Source: Vibrio sinus
GTDB lineage: Bacteria > Pseudomonadota > Gammaproteobacteria > Enterobacterales > Vibrionaceae
Length of the DNA: 64,000 nucleotides
NCBI RefSeq assembly: GCF_023634645.1
Contig: NZ_JAMKMR010000016.1
Span: 26,855-90,854 of the forward strand
Direction of reading: 5' to 3'
Shown here: piece after piece, positions 9,871 to 19,452 of the stretch
Numbering within the stretch: position 1 is the stretch's first letter
Layout of the letters: every line of letters begins with the position of its first letter
The notes under the pieces: model-generated
Told to the model about the DNA's origin: nothing
Databases searched by the model: none
What the model saw: only the letters and a program-made list of their open reading frames with translations
Position numbers and translations under genes: made by a program

Positions 9871-11259
9871 ATGTCTCAGCAAGTTGAGTTTGGTCAAAAC
9901 GCAGTTTGGGATCAGTCAGTTATTGAAAAGTATAACTATTCGGGCCCTCGTTATACCTCTTACCCAACAGCACTAGAGTTACACGAAGTTTTTACTATTT
10001 CCGATTTAGACATGGCGTGTACTCAGTTTCCAGAGCGGCCGCTCTCGCTTTATATACATATCCCATTTTGTCATACCCTATGCTACTACTGTGGTTGTAA
10101 TAAGTTCATCACTCGCCAAGAACAAAAGGTGAATGAGTATCTCGATGTTCTAGTGCACGAGATCAGACAGCGCGCTTTTCTTCTTCAAGGCAGACAAGTT
10201 GTGCAGTTGCACTTTGGTGGTGGAACACCGACTTATTTAACCAAAGAACAGCTTAGTCGCATTATGGATACGCTAAGAGAGGAATTCGCCTTTCAAGCTG
10301 ACGCTGAAATTAGTATTGAAGTCGATCCGCGCGAGTTCGCCTTAGATAGACTCGACCATTTGGTTGATGAAGGGTTTAATCGCTTAAGTATTGGGGTACA
10401 AGACTTCAATAAAACGGTACAAAAGCTGGTGAATCGTGAACAAGACGAACAGCACATTGTCGCCTTGTTTAATCGGGCGAGAAAACTTAATTTCCAATCA
10501 ATCAGCCTTGATCTGATTTACGGTCTTCCTCAGCAAAGCCAGGCTTCGTTTGCTGAGACACTGTTCAAAGTGTTAAGCCTAAGGCCGGATCGTCTATCGG
10601 TGTTTAACTATGCTCATATGCCTAAGGCGTTCGCTGCACAAAGAAAAATCAATCAGCAAGACCTACCTTCGGCCGAGGAAAAAATCGCGATATTGCAAAA
10701 TACCATAGCAACACTCACTCAAGCCGGATACCAGTTTATTGGCATGGATCATTTTGCCCTTCCCGACGATGAATTGGCTGTCGCTCAACGAGATGGCAAG
10801 TTGCACCGCAACTTCCAAGGGTATACGACTCAAGGTGATTCTGATTTAGTTGGCTTTGGTGTGTCGGCGATATCGATGATCGGTAACGCATACGCACAAA
10901 ATCGTAAAAATCTTAAAGAGTATCGCACTCAAGTCGATGAAGAGCGGCATGCTTTGTGGCGTGGGGTGGTGCTAGATGAAGATGATTTGGTGAGAAGTTA
11001 TGTGATTAAGCAGCTGATCTGCAACTTCCATGTGAGCAAAACTGAGGTAAACGACAAGTTTAAGATAGAGTTTGACCGCTATTTTAAGCAGGATTTAGCA
11101 CTACTTGAGCCTTTCATTGCCGACCAACTCGTCACTGAAAGCAATCACGAGCTTGTAGTAACGGCGCGTGGCCGACTGCTTATTCGCAATATTTGTATGT
11201 GTTTCGATAGATATTTGCGCGAGAGGCAGCATCAGCAGCAATTTTCTAAAGTGATCTAG
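9871..11259 (+). CDS. hemN: Oxygen-independent coproporphyrinogen III oxidase (radical SAM)
   Basis: 462 residues (E. coli HemN 457). It decarboxylates coproporphyrinogen III to protoporphyrinogen IX without oxygen. The radical-SAM cluster motif is in YIHIPFCHTLCYYCGCNKF (near 56-74: CxxxCxxC plus the extra family cysteine), followed by HFGGGTPTYL (SAM region) near 112 and IGVQDFN near 173. The N-terminal GPRYTSYPTA and the C-terminal HemN domain are intact. With hemB this is the second heme-pathway gene in the window. It converges with ilvY with only 8 bp between stops and no visible terminator. Confidence 0.97.
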   Translation: MSQQVEFGQNAVWDQSVIEKYNYSGPRYTSYPTALELHEVFTISDLDMACTQFPERPLSLYIHIPFCHTLCYYCGCNKFITRQEQKVNEYLDVLVHEIRQRAFLLQGRQVVQLHFGGGTPTYLTKEQLSRIMDTLREEFAFQADAEISIEVDPREFALDRLDHLVDEGFNRLSIGVQDFNKTVQKLVNREQDEQHIVALFNRARKLNFQSISLDLIYGLPQQSQASFAETLFKVLSLRPDRLSVFNYAHMPKAFAAQRKINQQDLPSAEEKIAILQNTIATLTQAGYQFIGMDHFALPDDELAVAQRDGKLHRNFQGYTTQGDSDLVGFGVSAISMIGNAYAQNRKNLKEYRTQVDEERHALWRGVVLDEDDLVRSYVIKQLICNFHVSKTEVNDKFKIEFDRYFKQDLALLEPFIADQLVTESNHELVVTARGRLLIRNICMCFDRYLRERQHQQQFSKVI

Positions 11260-11267
11260 CGATAGAG

Positions 11268-12161
11268 TTAGCTGGCAAACATCACGCTGTTTGAGCCGAT
11301 TTTCCATAGTGCCTGAATCAAAGGGTCACTCAAATTGGCTCGTTGGCAACACAACCCCAGTTTAAACGGCTTGATAGGCTCGACTTTCAGTCGTTGAATA
11401 TTATCTTTCACTGGGCTATTTGATACCACGATATCCGGGACAATACCGACTCCACACCCTAGTGCCACCATACTGACAATGGCTTCATGGCCTGCCACTT
11501 GAGCATAAATCTTCGGCTTAAATTTCATCTGCTTAAACCAGCTATTCGCTCGCTCTCGCGCCGCTCCTGCTTCGGGGATAATGAAAGGCACTTGAGTCCA
11601 GTTGGGCTTGTCTTTTTGCAACTCTTCACCAAAGTTACTGACCCCACCTGGCGCAATGATAGAAAAAGGCATTTCAGCAATTACTTTAAATTCGAGCTTT
11701 GGTGGTAAGGAATCTGGCATCGCCGATAGTGCTAGGTCGACGTCATCGCTCATGACTTTTTCTATGGCCTGGGCGGGATCGCCGGTCGAGAGTTTGTATT
11801 CAATCAAAGGCTGATGCAGTCGAAACTCAGAGAGAAGGGCCGGCAAATACGTATAACTGGCGGTAACAGAGCAAAAAAAGCGCACTTCACCTGTGAGGAT
11901 ACGGGTGTCTTGGTTGAGCTCGGCTAGGTACTGTTGCCATTCTGAGACGATTTTCAAGGCCACTGGAAGCAATTTGCTGCCCGCATTGGTCAACTCGACC
12001 GAGCGGTTATCGCGAATAAACAAGGCTTGCCCAACTTGCTCTTCCAATTTCTGCACCTGCCTACTGAGTGCAGAAGGGCTCATGTGCATGGCTAAGGCAC
12101 TTTTTTGAAAGCTTCGACTATCACAGAGGTGAATAAATATGGACAGTGTTTTTAGATTCAT
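11268..12161 (-). CDS. ilvY: LysR-type transcriptional activator IlvY
   Basis: LysR-type regulator that activates ilvC when acetolactate or acetohydroxybutyrate accumulates. The N-terminal winged HTH (SFQKSALAMHMSPSALSRQV) and effector domain (FFCSVTASYTYLPALL, ALGCGVGIVP) align closely with E. coli IlvY. ATG 12161 (MNLKTLSIFIHLC) fits the family N-terminus (297 residues); an ATG at 12176 adds five residues but sits directly against the operator, and neither has a strong ribosome site. Divergent from ilvC, the conserved arrangement. Confidence 0.93.
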   Translation of the reverse strand: MNLKTLSIFIHLCDSRSFQKSALAMHMSPSALSRQVQKLEEQVGQALFIRDNRSVELTNAGSKLLPVALKIVSEWQQYLAELNQDTRILTGEVRFFCSVTASYTYLPALLSEFRLHQPLIEYKLSTGDPAQAIEKVMSDDVDLALSAMPDSLPPKLEFKVIAEMPFSIIAPGGVSNFGEELQKDKPNWTQVPFIIPEAGAARERANSWFKQMKFKPKIYAQVAGHEAIVSMVALGCGVGIVPDIVVSNSPVKDNIQRLKVEPIKPFKLGLCCQRANLSDPLIQALWKIGSNSVMFAS

Positions 12162-12177
12162 TATTGGTTTATCCATG

Positions 12178-12192
12178 TTGCAAAACTTGCAA
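12178..12192. promoter_or_regulatory. Probable IlvY operator
   Basis: Two TTGCAA half sites (12178-12183 and 12187-12192) separated by AAC, in the ilvY-ilvC divergent region. E. coli IlvY operators contain the same TTGCAA repeat. The site abuts the ilvY start, consistent with autoregulation. Confidence 0.6.
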
Positions 12193-12317
12193 TGACTTCT
12201 TGTAAATATATCACTTTAAGCAAGCTTGTGTTGGTACTAATATGGGATTCACTTTTTGCTTTTGGTGAGTTGATTACCAACAGGCATCATTTAAACAATG
12301 ACGATTAGGATAAGAAA

Positions 12318-13802
12318 ATGGCGAACTACTTTAATACGTTAAACCTACGCCAGCAGTTAGATCAGCTAGGCCGCTGCCGCTTTATGGATAAAGAAGAATT
12401 TGCTAGTGAAGCAGATTATCTAAAAGGTAAAAAAATAGTAATTGTTGGTTGTGGCGCGCAAGGTTTAAACCAAGGCCTGAATTTGCGTGACTCAGGTCTC
12501 GATGTATCTTATGCCTTACGTCAAGCTGCCATTGATGAGCAGCGCCAATCGTTTAAGAATGCCAAGGATAACGGTTTCACTGTCGGCAGTTATGAAAATC
12601 TCATCCCACAAGCAGACTTAGTGATTAACCTTACACCTGATAAACAACACAGCAATGTTGTTGAAACAGTGATGCCACTGATGAAGCAGGGGGCAGCACT
12701 GGGTTATTCACATGGCTTTAATATTGTCGAAGAAGGCATGCAGGTTCGCGAGGATATTACTGTTGTCATGGTCGCACCAAAGTGTCCAGGAACTGAAGTT
12801 CGCGAAGAATATAAGCGTGGCTTTGGCGTACCGACATTGCTTGCGGTTCACCCAGAAAACGATCCTAAAGGTGAAGGTTGGGATATCGCTAAAGCTTGGG
12901 CAGCGGGTACAGGTGGACATCGTGCAGGCTGCTTAGAGTCTTCTTTCGTGGCGGAAGTTAAATCGGATTTATTGGGTGAGCAAACCATTTTGTGTGGCAT
13001 GCTGCAAGCGGGCTCAATCGTTTGCTACGAGAAAATGATTGCTGAAGGCATTGACGCAGGCTACGCGGGTAAGCTCGTTCAATATGGCTGGGAAGTGGTC
13101 ACTGAGGCCCTTAAGTTTGGCGGCATCACTCATATGATGGATAGATTGTCTAACCCTGGCAAAATCAAAGCATTTGAATTATCAGAGCAGCTGAAGGATT
13201 TAATGCGTCCACTGTACAACAAGCACATGGATGACATCATCACCGGTGAATTTTCTAGAACCATGATGAAAGACTGGTCTGATGGTGATAGCAACCTGCT
13301 AGGTTGGAGACAAGAAACGGGCGAAACGGCATTTGAAAACAGCCCTGAGTCTGATGTTGAGATTTCTGAGCAAGAGTACTTTGATAAAGGTATCTTGATG
13401 ATCGCCATGGTGCGTGCAGGTGTTGAGTTGGCTTTTGAAGCCATGACATCGTCTGGCATCATCGATGAATCAGCCTACTATGAGTCTTTGCATGAGTTAC
13501 CACTGATTGCCAACCTAGTTGCCCGTAAGCGTTTATATGAAATGAACGTGGTGATTTCAGACACGGCAGAGTATGGCAACTACCTATTTGCCAACGTTGC
13601 AACACCACTGCTGCGCGAGCAATTTATGCCTTCGGTTTCCGCTGATGTGATAGGTAAAGGGCTTAACGAGCAATCTAATCAAGTGGATAACGCGCGTTTG
13701 ATTGAAGTGAATGATGCTATTCGCAATCATCCAGTAGAATATATTGGCGAAGAGCTTCGCGGCTACATGACTGATATGAAAAGAATTTCCGTGGGTGGCT
13801 AA
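12318..13802 (+). CDS. ilvC: Ketol-acid reductoisomerase (class II)
   Basis: 494 residues, the long class II form found in enterobacteria and Vibrio (class I is about 330). It isomerises and reduces acetolactate and acetohydroxybutyrate with NADPH in valine/isoleucine synthesis. N-terminal Rossmann motif [19 protein letters not shown] (near 43), then [17 protein letters not shown] and the catalytic [10 protein letters not shown] region; two C-terminal knotted helical domains are present (duplicated in class II). Controlled by the divergent IlvY. A strong bidirectional terminator lies about 165 bp downstream. Confidence 0.98.
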   Translation: MANYFNTLNLRQQLDQLGRCRFMDKEEFASEADYLKGKKIVIVGCGAQGLNQGLNLRDSGLDVSYALRQAAIDEQRQSFKNAKDNGFTVGSYENLIPQADLVINLTPDKQHSNVVETVMPLMKQGAALGYSHGFNIVEEGMQVREDITVVMVAPKCPGTEVREEYKRGFGVPTLLAVHPENDPKGEGWDIAKAWAAGTGGHRAGCLESSFVAEVKSDLLGEQTILCGMLQAGSIVCYEKMIAEGIDAGYAGKLVQYGWEVVTEALKFGGITHMMDRLSNPGKIKAFELSEQLKDLMRPLYNKHMDDIITGEFSRTMMKDWSDGDSNLLGWRQETGETAFENSPESDVEISEQEYFDKGILMIAMVRAGVELAFEAMTSSGIIDESAYYESLHELPLIANLVARKRLYEMNVVISDTAEYGNYLFANVATPLLREQFMPSVSADVIGKGLNEQSNQVDNARLIEVNDAIRNHPVEYIGEELRGYMTDMKRISVGG

Positions 13803-13966
13803 CTCTTTACCACAGGTGATTGTTAATACGAGTTAGTAAAAATTTGAACTCTGTCATTGTAACAAAGGGTTAAAATTATTAACTTAGCGTCAATCAATAT
13901 AGTAGAGATGGCATAAGCCACATTTTTGGTTAACGATAAATACAAAACCAAACACATCAAAAAACA

Positions 13967-13998
13967 AAAGCTTGGTCGCCGTTGACCAAGCTTTTTTT
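13967..13998. terminator. Bidirectional terminator between ilvC and ubiK
   Basis: Perfect stem AAGCTTGGTC / GACCAAGCTT, loop GCCGTT, followed by a T-run on the plus strand and preceded by an A-rich run that gives T on the minus strand. Confidence 0.88.
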
Positions 13999-14035
13999 GT
14001 TCTAATAAGCTTTTTTCTTCTATTACGAAAAGGGG

Positions 14036-14293
14036 CTATTCACTGTCCTTATTGAGCTTAGCTTCTAGTTCGGATAGCTTCTGCTCCATCTCAGTCAGCT
14101 TCTGCCTGGTTCTCATTAACACTTGTGTCTGCACATCAAACTCTTCTCGGCTGACAACGTCTAGCTTGTTTAACTGACCCTGGATGACCTGACGGACTTT
14201 TTGTTCAACGTCCGTACCCAAATCTTTCACAGGCTGTGGCATAGAGTCATGAATTTGCTTGGCGATTTGCTCAAGCTTTTTTGGATCAAACAT
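14036..14293 (-). CDS. ubiK: Ubiquinone biosynthesis accessory factor UbiK (YqiC)
   Basis: 85 residues from ATG 14293 ([19 protein letters not shown]), matching E. coli YqiC/UbiK from its first residue; a longer reading to 14335 adds 14 unsupported residues. The BMFP domain: an amphipathic N-terminal helix, [20 protein letters not shown] and a C-terminal coiled coil that trimerises. UbiK works with UbiJ in the soluble Ubi complex for aerobic ubiquinone synthesis. AGGAG lies 10 bases before the start. Confidence 0.94.
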   Translation of the reverse strand: MFDPKKLEQIAKQIHDSMPQPVKDLGTDVEQKVRQVIQGQLNKLDVVSREEFDVQTQVLMRTRQKLTEMEQKLSELEAKLNKDSE

Positions 14294-14408
14294 GGATTTA
14301 ATGCTCCTATATCTTTGCTGACATTTTATACCCAAATGACATCAAGATGCGAGCTTAGTTGGCAATAGGCAAACCCCACACTCTTATCTGGCTGGAATAA
14401 ATTTAGAT

Positions 14409-14437
14409 AAAGAAAAAGGCCACCAAAGTGACCTTTT
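14409..14437 (-). terminator. Terminator of the vexAB operon
   Basis: Minus strand: AAAGGTCAC, loop TTT or TTG, GTGGCCTTT (one G-T pair) then T-run, 26 bp after the vexB stop. Confidence 0.7.
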
Positions 14438-14462
14438 ATTCTTTAAGCGGAGATAGCTCCAT

Positions 14463-17400
14463 TTAGCTTGAAGGGTTTTCTCTATCCTTTAGCTGTTTGT
14501 GCGCCGCTTTCGCTTCATCGATACGCGCGAGCTTTTCTAAGTCCTTGTCTTCAACAAACACTGGCAGTGGCTTATGTTTTTCCGCGAGGAAAGTATAGAT
14601 AACTGGCAATACGAATAGTGTAAATATCGTACCAATTGCCAAGCCAGCAACGATGACCAGACCTATGTTGAAACGTGCGTGTGCACCAGCACCTGTTGCG
14701 TACAGCAGGGGTACCAAACCTGCAATCATCGCAGCCGTTGTCATCAGGATTGGACGAAGACGCGTCTTCGCAGCAATCATGACCGCTTCCATTTTAGAGC
14801 GCTGATTGTGTAATTGCTCTTCTTTGGCAACCTCACAGATTAGGATACCGTGCTTGGATATCAAACCGACCAGGGTTATCAATCCAACTTGAGAGTAGAT
14901 GTTCATCGTCGTTACGCCGAAGAACGCCCCCCATGCCAGTGCCACCAATGCGCCACATATTGCCAATGGAACGGATACCAAGATGACCACCGGATCTTTT
15001 AGCGATTCGAATTGAATAGCTAGTACCAAGAAAATGATGGCAATTGCTAGCGCAAACGTGACGTAAAGAGCGTTACCTTCAGCCATGTATTGTCTAGACT
15101 CACCTAGGTAGGTGTGGTTGTAACCTTTTGGTAGCGTTGTCGCCGCAGTATCTTGTAACCAATTGATCGCTGTACCAATGGCGGTTCCAGGTGCTTGAAC
15201 AGCGCTAATGGTCGCTGAGTTTAGCTGATCAAAGTGTGGCAACGAGCGAGGTTGACCGATGATTTTGATTTTCACAAACGCGCTAAGTGGAACTTCTTTC
15301 CCGTTGGAAGAGCGCACATAATATTGATTGAGCGACTCTGGGTTCAAACGCCACTTACGTTCTACTTGTGGTATCACCTCATAAGAGCGGCCTTCAATAT
15401 TGACACGGTTAACCTGTGCATCAGACATCATGGTACTTAACGTTTTACCAATGTCTTGCATGGTCACGCCGTAAGCGCCCGCTTTTTCCTTATCGATGTT
15501 GATTTTCATCGTGGCTGAGTTGAAGTTCAGGTTCAGCTCTGAGAAAACAAACATAGGGTTGGCTTTGATCTTACTGAGCATGTCAGAGGCGACGCTGTAC
15601 AAGTTCTGGAACGAGTTAGGCGTAGAGATGACCAATTGGATCGGCATGCCTGAACCAGCGCCAGGTAACTCTGGTAGCTGGAATGCAGCAATACTCATGC
15701 CCGGAATGTCTTTGACTTGTTCACCAACGCGTTTCGCGATTTCTGCTTGGCTTGCGGTACGGTCACCCCAAGGTACTAGGGTTGCAATCCCTAATGCTTG
15801 GTTGGACTCAGGTACACCGGTAAACACCATCGAGAATTTCACTTCCGGCTGTTTGGACAAGATCTTGTTCACATCCTCCATCGTGTTGCTGAGATAGTCT
15901 AGGTTAGCATTGGCTTCACCGGTACCCATCATCATAAACACACCGTTATCTTCTTTCGGTGCCAGCTCGCTTGGTATGAACTTAAACAAAGCAGGCAGCA
16001 CGGCAAACACGATAACGGCAAAGCCAATGACGACAATTCGATGATCCATGATAGCCGATAGTGCTCTCTCGTACTTGTTCGTCAGCTTATCTAAACTCGA
16101 ATGGACTTTACTCTCAAACTTGCTTGGCTTTTGGTTGGCCTTGATCATTTTTGAGCACATCATTGGCGATAGCGTCAGAGCCAAGATACCCGAAATGAAT
16201 ACCGATCCTGCCAAGGTGAGTGCAAACTCTTTAAATAACGAGCCAGTAAGTCCACCCATCAAAGCAATCGGTGAGTATACGGCCACTAGGGTCAATGTCA
16301 TGGCAATAACAGGAATGGCGATCTCTCGCGTACCGATTATCGCGGCCCTAAATGGCGATTCACCGAGCTTAATATGCCGGTCAACGTTTTCGAGTACCAC
16401 GATGGCGTCATCCACCACCAGGCCTATCGCCAGAACCATGGCGAGTAACGTCATCAAGTTCCACGAGAAACCAAACATTTGCATCACCATCGCCACACCG
16501 ATGAGCGACAATGGAATGGTCACAATTGGGATGATAACTGCGCGGAAAGAGCCTAAGAACAAGGTAATAACCACCAATACGATCAGTACCGCCTCACCCA
16601 AGGTCTTAATGACTTCAGTAATCGAATCATTAATGGCAATGGTTGAGTCATACATGATGCGCATTTGGATGGTGCTAGGTAGGTTCTTTTGCAGATCAGG
16701 TATCAGCTTGCGAACATCTTTGGCGATATTAATAGGGTTAGCCGTTGGTGCTGCGTTGATGGCGGCAACCACCGCTTGTTCACCATTGGCGCTAGCACGG
16801 ATGGTATCGCGACTTTTTGCTAGAGTGACTTTGGCCACATCGCCTAGGCGAATGATGTTACCGTTATCTTCTTTAACTACGAGTCTTTCAAGTTGCTCTG
16901 GGCTATTTGCTTGGGTATCGGCATCGCCGTTATACAGCACAAATAATCCGGTCGCTTGTCCTGCTGCTGACTGATAGTTGTTTTGTTGCAGCACATTGTT
17001 GATGTCGCTCGCGGTTATATTCAGAGCTGCCATTTTGGCAGGATCTAGCCAAACACGCAGTGCGTAATCGGTACCGCCATACATTTGCACTTTGGATACA
17101 CCAGAAACGGTGACCAGCTGAGGGTTAATCACCCGCTCTAAATAGTCAGTCAATTGGCTGGTATTTAAAGTCTTACTGGTAAAGCCTAGGTACATCACCG
17201 CGGTGCCTGAATCTGCTGATACGGCGACCGTTGGGTCTTCTGCATCACTTGGTAGCTGCGACCGAACCGAGTTGACTTTGGCCATAATATCGGCCAGAGC
17301 TGCATTCGGATCGGTGTTGAGCTTCATGTTCACCGTAATAGTCGATGTGCCCAACACAGAGGACGACGTCATGTAGTCGATGTTATCGGCCTGAGCAATG

Positions 17401-17609
17401 GCTTGTTCTAAGGGCTGAGTGATGAACCCTTGAATCGTATCAGCACTCGCACCATAGTAGCTGGTGGTCACGGTGACCACAGTGTTTGTCATTTTAGGGT
17501 ATTGTCGAACTGGCATCTTAAAGGCTGCTTGCAAGCCAAGCAGCGCAATTAAGAAACTGATCGATACCGCTAAAACTGGACGTTTTATAAAAACATCAGT
17601 AAAGCGCAT
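14463..17609 (-). CDS. vexB: RND efflux pump, inner-membrane transporter (VexB/AcrB-type, HAE1)
   Basis: 1048 residues, the AcrB length. Twelve predicted membrane helices in two halves, each followed by a large periplasmic domain. Proton-relay aspartates are in GLVVDDAIVVLENV (near 405), and the second half has the conserved GHARFNIG-like segment and GLVPLLYATGAGA. It exports bile salts, detergents and antimicrobials through a tripartite channel. The downstream neighbour order ilvC-ubiK-pump-adaptor-TetR matches V. cholerae vexRAB as I remember it, which supports the name. No outer-membrane partner gene is adjacent, so TolC encoded elsewhere is likely used. Operon with vexA (11-bp gap). Confidence 0.87.
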   Translation of the reverse strand: MRFTDVFIKRPVLAVSISFLIALLGLQAAFKMPVRQYPKMTNTVVTVTTSYYGASADTIQGFITQPLEQAIAQADNIDYMTSSSVLGTSTITVNMKLNTDPNAALADIMAKVNSVRSQLPSDAEDPTVAVSADSGTAVMYLGFTSKTLNTSQLTDYLERVINPQLVTVSGVSKVQMYGGTDYALRVWLDPAKMAALNITASDINNVLQQNNYQSAAGQATGLFVLYNGDADTQANSPEQLERLVVKEDNGNIIRLGDVAKVTLAKSRDTIRASANGEQAVVAAINAAPTANPINIAKDVRKLIPDLQKNLPSTIQMRIMYDSTIAINDSITEVIKTLGEAVLIVLVVITLFLGSFRAVIIPIVTIPLSLIGVAMVMQMFGFSWNLMTLLAMVLAIGLVVDDAIVVLENVDRHIKLGESPFRAAIIGTREIAIPVIAMTLTLVAVYSPIALMGGLTGSLFKEFALTLAGSVFISGILALTLSPMMCSKMIKANQKPSKFESKVHSSLDKLTNKYERALSAIMDHRIVVIGFAVIVFAVLPALFKFIPSELAPKEDNGVFMMMGTGEANANLDYLSNTMEDVNKILSKQPEVKFSMVFTGVPESNQALGIATLVPWGDRTASQAEIAKRVGEQVKDIPGMSIAAFQLPELPGAGSGMPIQLVISTPNSFQNLYSVASDMLSKIKANPMFVFSELNLNFNSATMKINIDKEKAGAYGVTMQDIGKTLSTMMSDAQVNRVNIEGRSYEVIPQVERKWRLNPESLNQYYVRSSNGKEVPLSAFVKIKIIGQPRSLPHFDQLNSATISAVQAPGTAIGTAINWLQDTAATTLPKGYNHTYLGESRQYMAEGNALYVTFALAIAIIFLVLAIQFESLKDPVVILVSVPLAICGALVALAWGAFFGVTTMNIYSQVGLITLVGLISKHGILICEVAKEEQLHNQRSKMEAVMIAAKTRLRPILMTTAAMIAGLVPLLYATGAGAHARFNIGLVIVAGLAIGTIFTLFVLPVIYTFLAEKHKPLPVFVEDKDLEKLARIDEAKAAHKQLKDRENPSS

Positions 17610-17620
17610 GAATCCTCCAA

Positions 17621-18727
17621 TTACAGCATTGGTGTTTTGGCTGGTGGGTTGGTCGCATCGCTTTCAACCACTCGCACTTTCGAGTCGTTCGATAGATGCA
17701 CTTGTCCTGATGTGACAATTACGTCGCCAGGTTTGACTCCGCTGAGCACTCGGGCGATACCACCAGTGCGCTCACCGACTTTCACCACTTCCTGCTTAAC
17801 GCGTTTTACGCCATCCACATCTTTGACGATGTAAATGTTGTCGCCATACAAGTTGTAGGTAATGGCGGTTTGCGGCAGGGTGATTTGGTTCGGTATTTCA
17901 GGAAGCAAGATATTGGCACGAGCGAACATGCCGCTAAGTAGCTTGCCGTCACTATTTGGGATGTCGGCTTGTATTTTAATTAAGCCACTTTGCTCATCCA
18001 CGGCAGGCTCGATGGCTTTGATCGCACCTTTGAAGATCTGATTGGGGTACGCGTCGACAGAGATATCGACTTCTTGGCCAACTTTAACCTTAGAAATATC
18101 ATTTTGCGGAATGGTGAACACGAGACGCATCACGCTGGTGTCTTCAAGCTGAACAATCTGAGTGCCTGACTGAACGTATTGACCTAAGTAGACGTTGCGA
18201 ATACCAAGTACACCAGAGAATGGTGCTTTAATATTACGCTGCTCAATCGTGGCTTTCAGACTTTTAATTTGTGCCACTAGAGACAGGTAGCTTGCTTGCG
18301 CATCATCAAAATCTTCCTGCGATACAGAGCCTTTTTGGTAAAGATCTTTGTAGCGCTTGTACTTGGCAGCAGCTGCAGGCAGATTGGCTTCGGAGCTTTG
18401 CAGGTTGGCAATCTCAATGTCTGAGTCGAGGGTAACCAGTGATTGACCCGCTTTGACTTTTTGTCCAGAGTCAAATGAGATTTTCTTTATGACGCCACTT
18501 TGTTCGCTGGACACAGTGACGCCTTGGTGGGGTTCGATAAAGCCGATGGCTTGAATAACAGGTCTCCATTCCGTTGCCTTGGCGGTGGTGACGGTGACCG
18601 GATATTCTTGCTCAGGCATATTGGCTAAAAATTCCGATATTTTCTTTTCTTTAAACATATTAATACCGATAACACTGCCAAACAGTACCAACGCTATCAA
18701 TAGCATTATCAAGGTCCACTTTTTCAT
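17621..18727 (-). CDS. vexA: RND efflux periplasmic adaptor (membrane fusion protein, VexA/AcrA-type)
   Basis: 368 residues. One N-terminal membrane segment (about 5-25), no lipobox cysteine, then the HlyD/MFP pattern: a barrel-sandwich lipoyl half (VTVSSEQSGVIKKISFDSGQ near 70), a coiled-coil hairpin (AAAAKYKRYKDLYQKGSVSQ near 120-160), a second lipoyl half (IKAPFSGVLGIRNVYLGQYV near 190), beta-barrel and membrane-proximal domains. It joins VexB to the outer-membrane channel. Eighteen bases separate it from the TetR gene, so regulator, adaptor and pump are one operon. Confidence 0.88.
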   Translation of the reverse strand: MKKWTLIMLLIALVLFGSVIGINMFKEKKISEFLANMPEQEYPVTVTTAKATEWRPVIQAIGFIEPHQGVTVSSEQSGVIKKISFDSGQKVKAGQSLVTLDSDIEIANLQSSEANLPAAAAKYKRYKDLYQKGSVSQEDFDDAQASYLSLVAQIKSLKATIEQRNIKAPFSGVLGIRNVYLGQYVQSGTQIVQLEDTSVMRLVFTIPQNDISKVKVGQEVDISVDAYPNQIFKGAIKAIEPAVDEQSGLIKIQADIPNSDGKLLSGMFARANILLPEIPNQITLPQTAITYNLYGDNIYIVKDVDGVKRVKQEVVKVGERTGGIARVLSGVKPGDVIVTSGQVHLSNDSKVRVVESDATNPPAKTPML

Positions 18728-18745
18728 TCTGTTCAGAACTCCAAA

Positions 18746-19327
18746 TTAGTGAGTGATTATTGCGTCCCAGCAAGCGTCCAGCGCCGCTTCAAGCACCTCT
18801 TCATTGAGTTCACAGAACCCAAGAGAGTGCTTGCGGGCGAGCTCTACACTTGCTTCGAAACTTAGTACAGCAAGAATTTCGTTATCAAGGGGTTTAAACA
18901 AGCCTTGTTCTTTCCCTTGATCAAATAACTTATGCACTTCTGAGAATATCTTCCATTCCTGCTCGCGCACGCAGTATAGACGGGTGGCGGCAAGCGCTTC
19001 GTATTGCATTCGATTGCTAATGGTTTCAATGTTGGATTGTGCAAACTTCCAAATGTTGAACCAAATCGTACGAAAGCGAAGCTTTAGTGGCATTTCATCG
19101 CTGATGCCTTGTTGAGTGGCGTCAGCCACACGCGTAATTACACTTAGCCGAACATCGTCGAGCAGTTGCTCTTTGTCGGAGAAGTAACGATAGATGGTTC
19201 CTGCAGCCACTCCGGCTTTCTTTGCCAGCTTGTGCATCGAGAATCCTTGTACTCCATATTCTGCGACGAGTTTCTCAGCTGCTGCCAAGATTTGTTGGCG
19301 CTTATCAATTGCTTCCTTACCAGACAT
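18746..19327 (-). CDS. vexR: TetR-family repressor of the efflux operon
   Basis: 193 residues. N-terminal helix-turn-helix (QQILAAAEKLVAEYGVQGFS, KKAGVAAGTIYRYFSDKEQL) typical of TetR, with a divergent ligand-binding C-terminus. It is first in the vexRAB-like operon and preceded by an 18-bp perfect palindrome, so autorepression relieved by pump substrates is the likely mode. An ATG-start fits the family N-terminus. Confidence 0.86.
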   Translation of the reverse strand: MSGKEAIDKRQQILAAAEKLVAEYGVQGFSMHKLAKKAGVAAGTIYRYFSDKEQLLDDVRLSVITRVADATQQGISDEMPLKLRFRTIWFNIWKFAQSNIETISNRMQYEALAATRLYCVREQEWKIFSEVHKLFDQGKEQGLFKPLDNEILAVLSFEASVELARKHSLGFCELNEEVLEAALDACWDAIITH

Positions 19328-19349
19328 GTATCAGCTCATGAATAGTCAG

Positions 19350-19367
19350 TGAATGAACGTTCATTCA
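19350..19367. promoter_or_regulatory. Palindromic operator of the TetR regulator
   Basis: TGAATGAACGTTCATTCA is an 18-bp perfect inverted repeat, typical for TetR/AcrR operators, 23 bp before the regulator start on the minus strand. TATGAATGTAC nearby (about 19373) shares its half site. Confidence 0.75.
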
Positions 19368-19452
19368 TTATAGTATGAATGTACAATAAAGATGCAAGAA
19401 AAGATTGCAGGTTGAGAAAAATAATTGCTTTTTTAGGTCTCTTTTCCTTTAT

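Noticed and set aside
15496..15897. Plus-strand frame inside vexB
   Set aside because: Another shadow of the pump gene.
16048..16974. Long plus-strand frame (308 codons) inside vexB
   Set aside because: Lies wholly within the RND pump gene on the opposite strand; composition and motifs follow the pump, not this frame.
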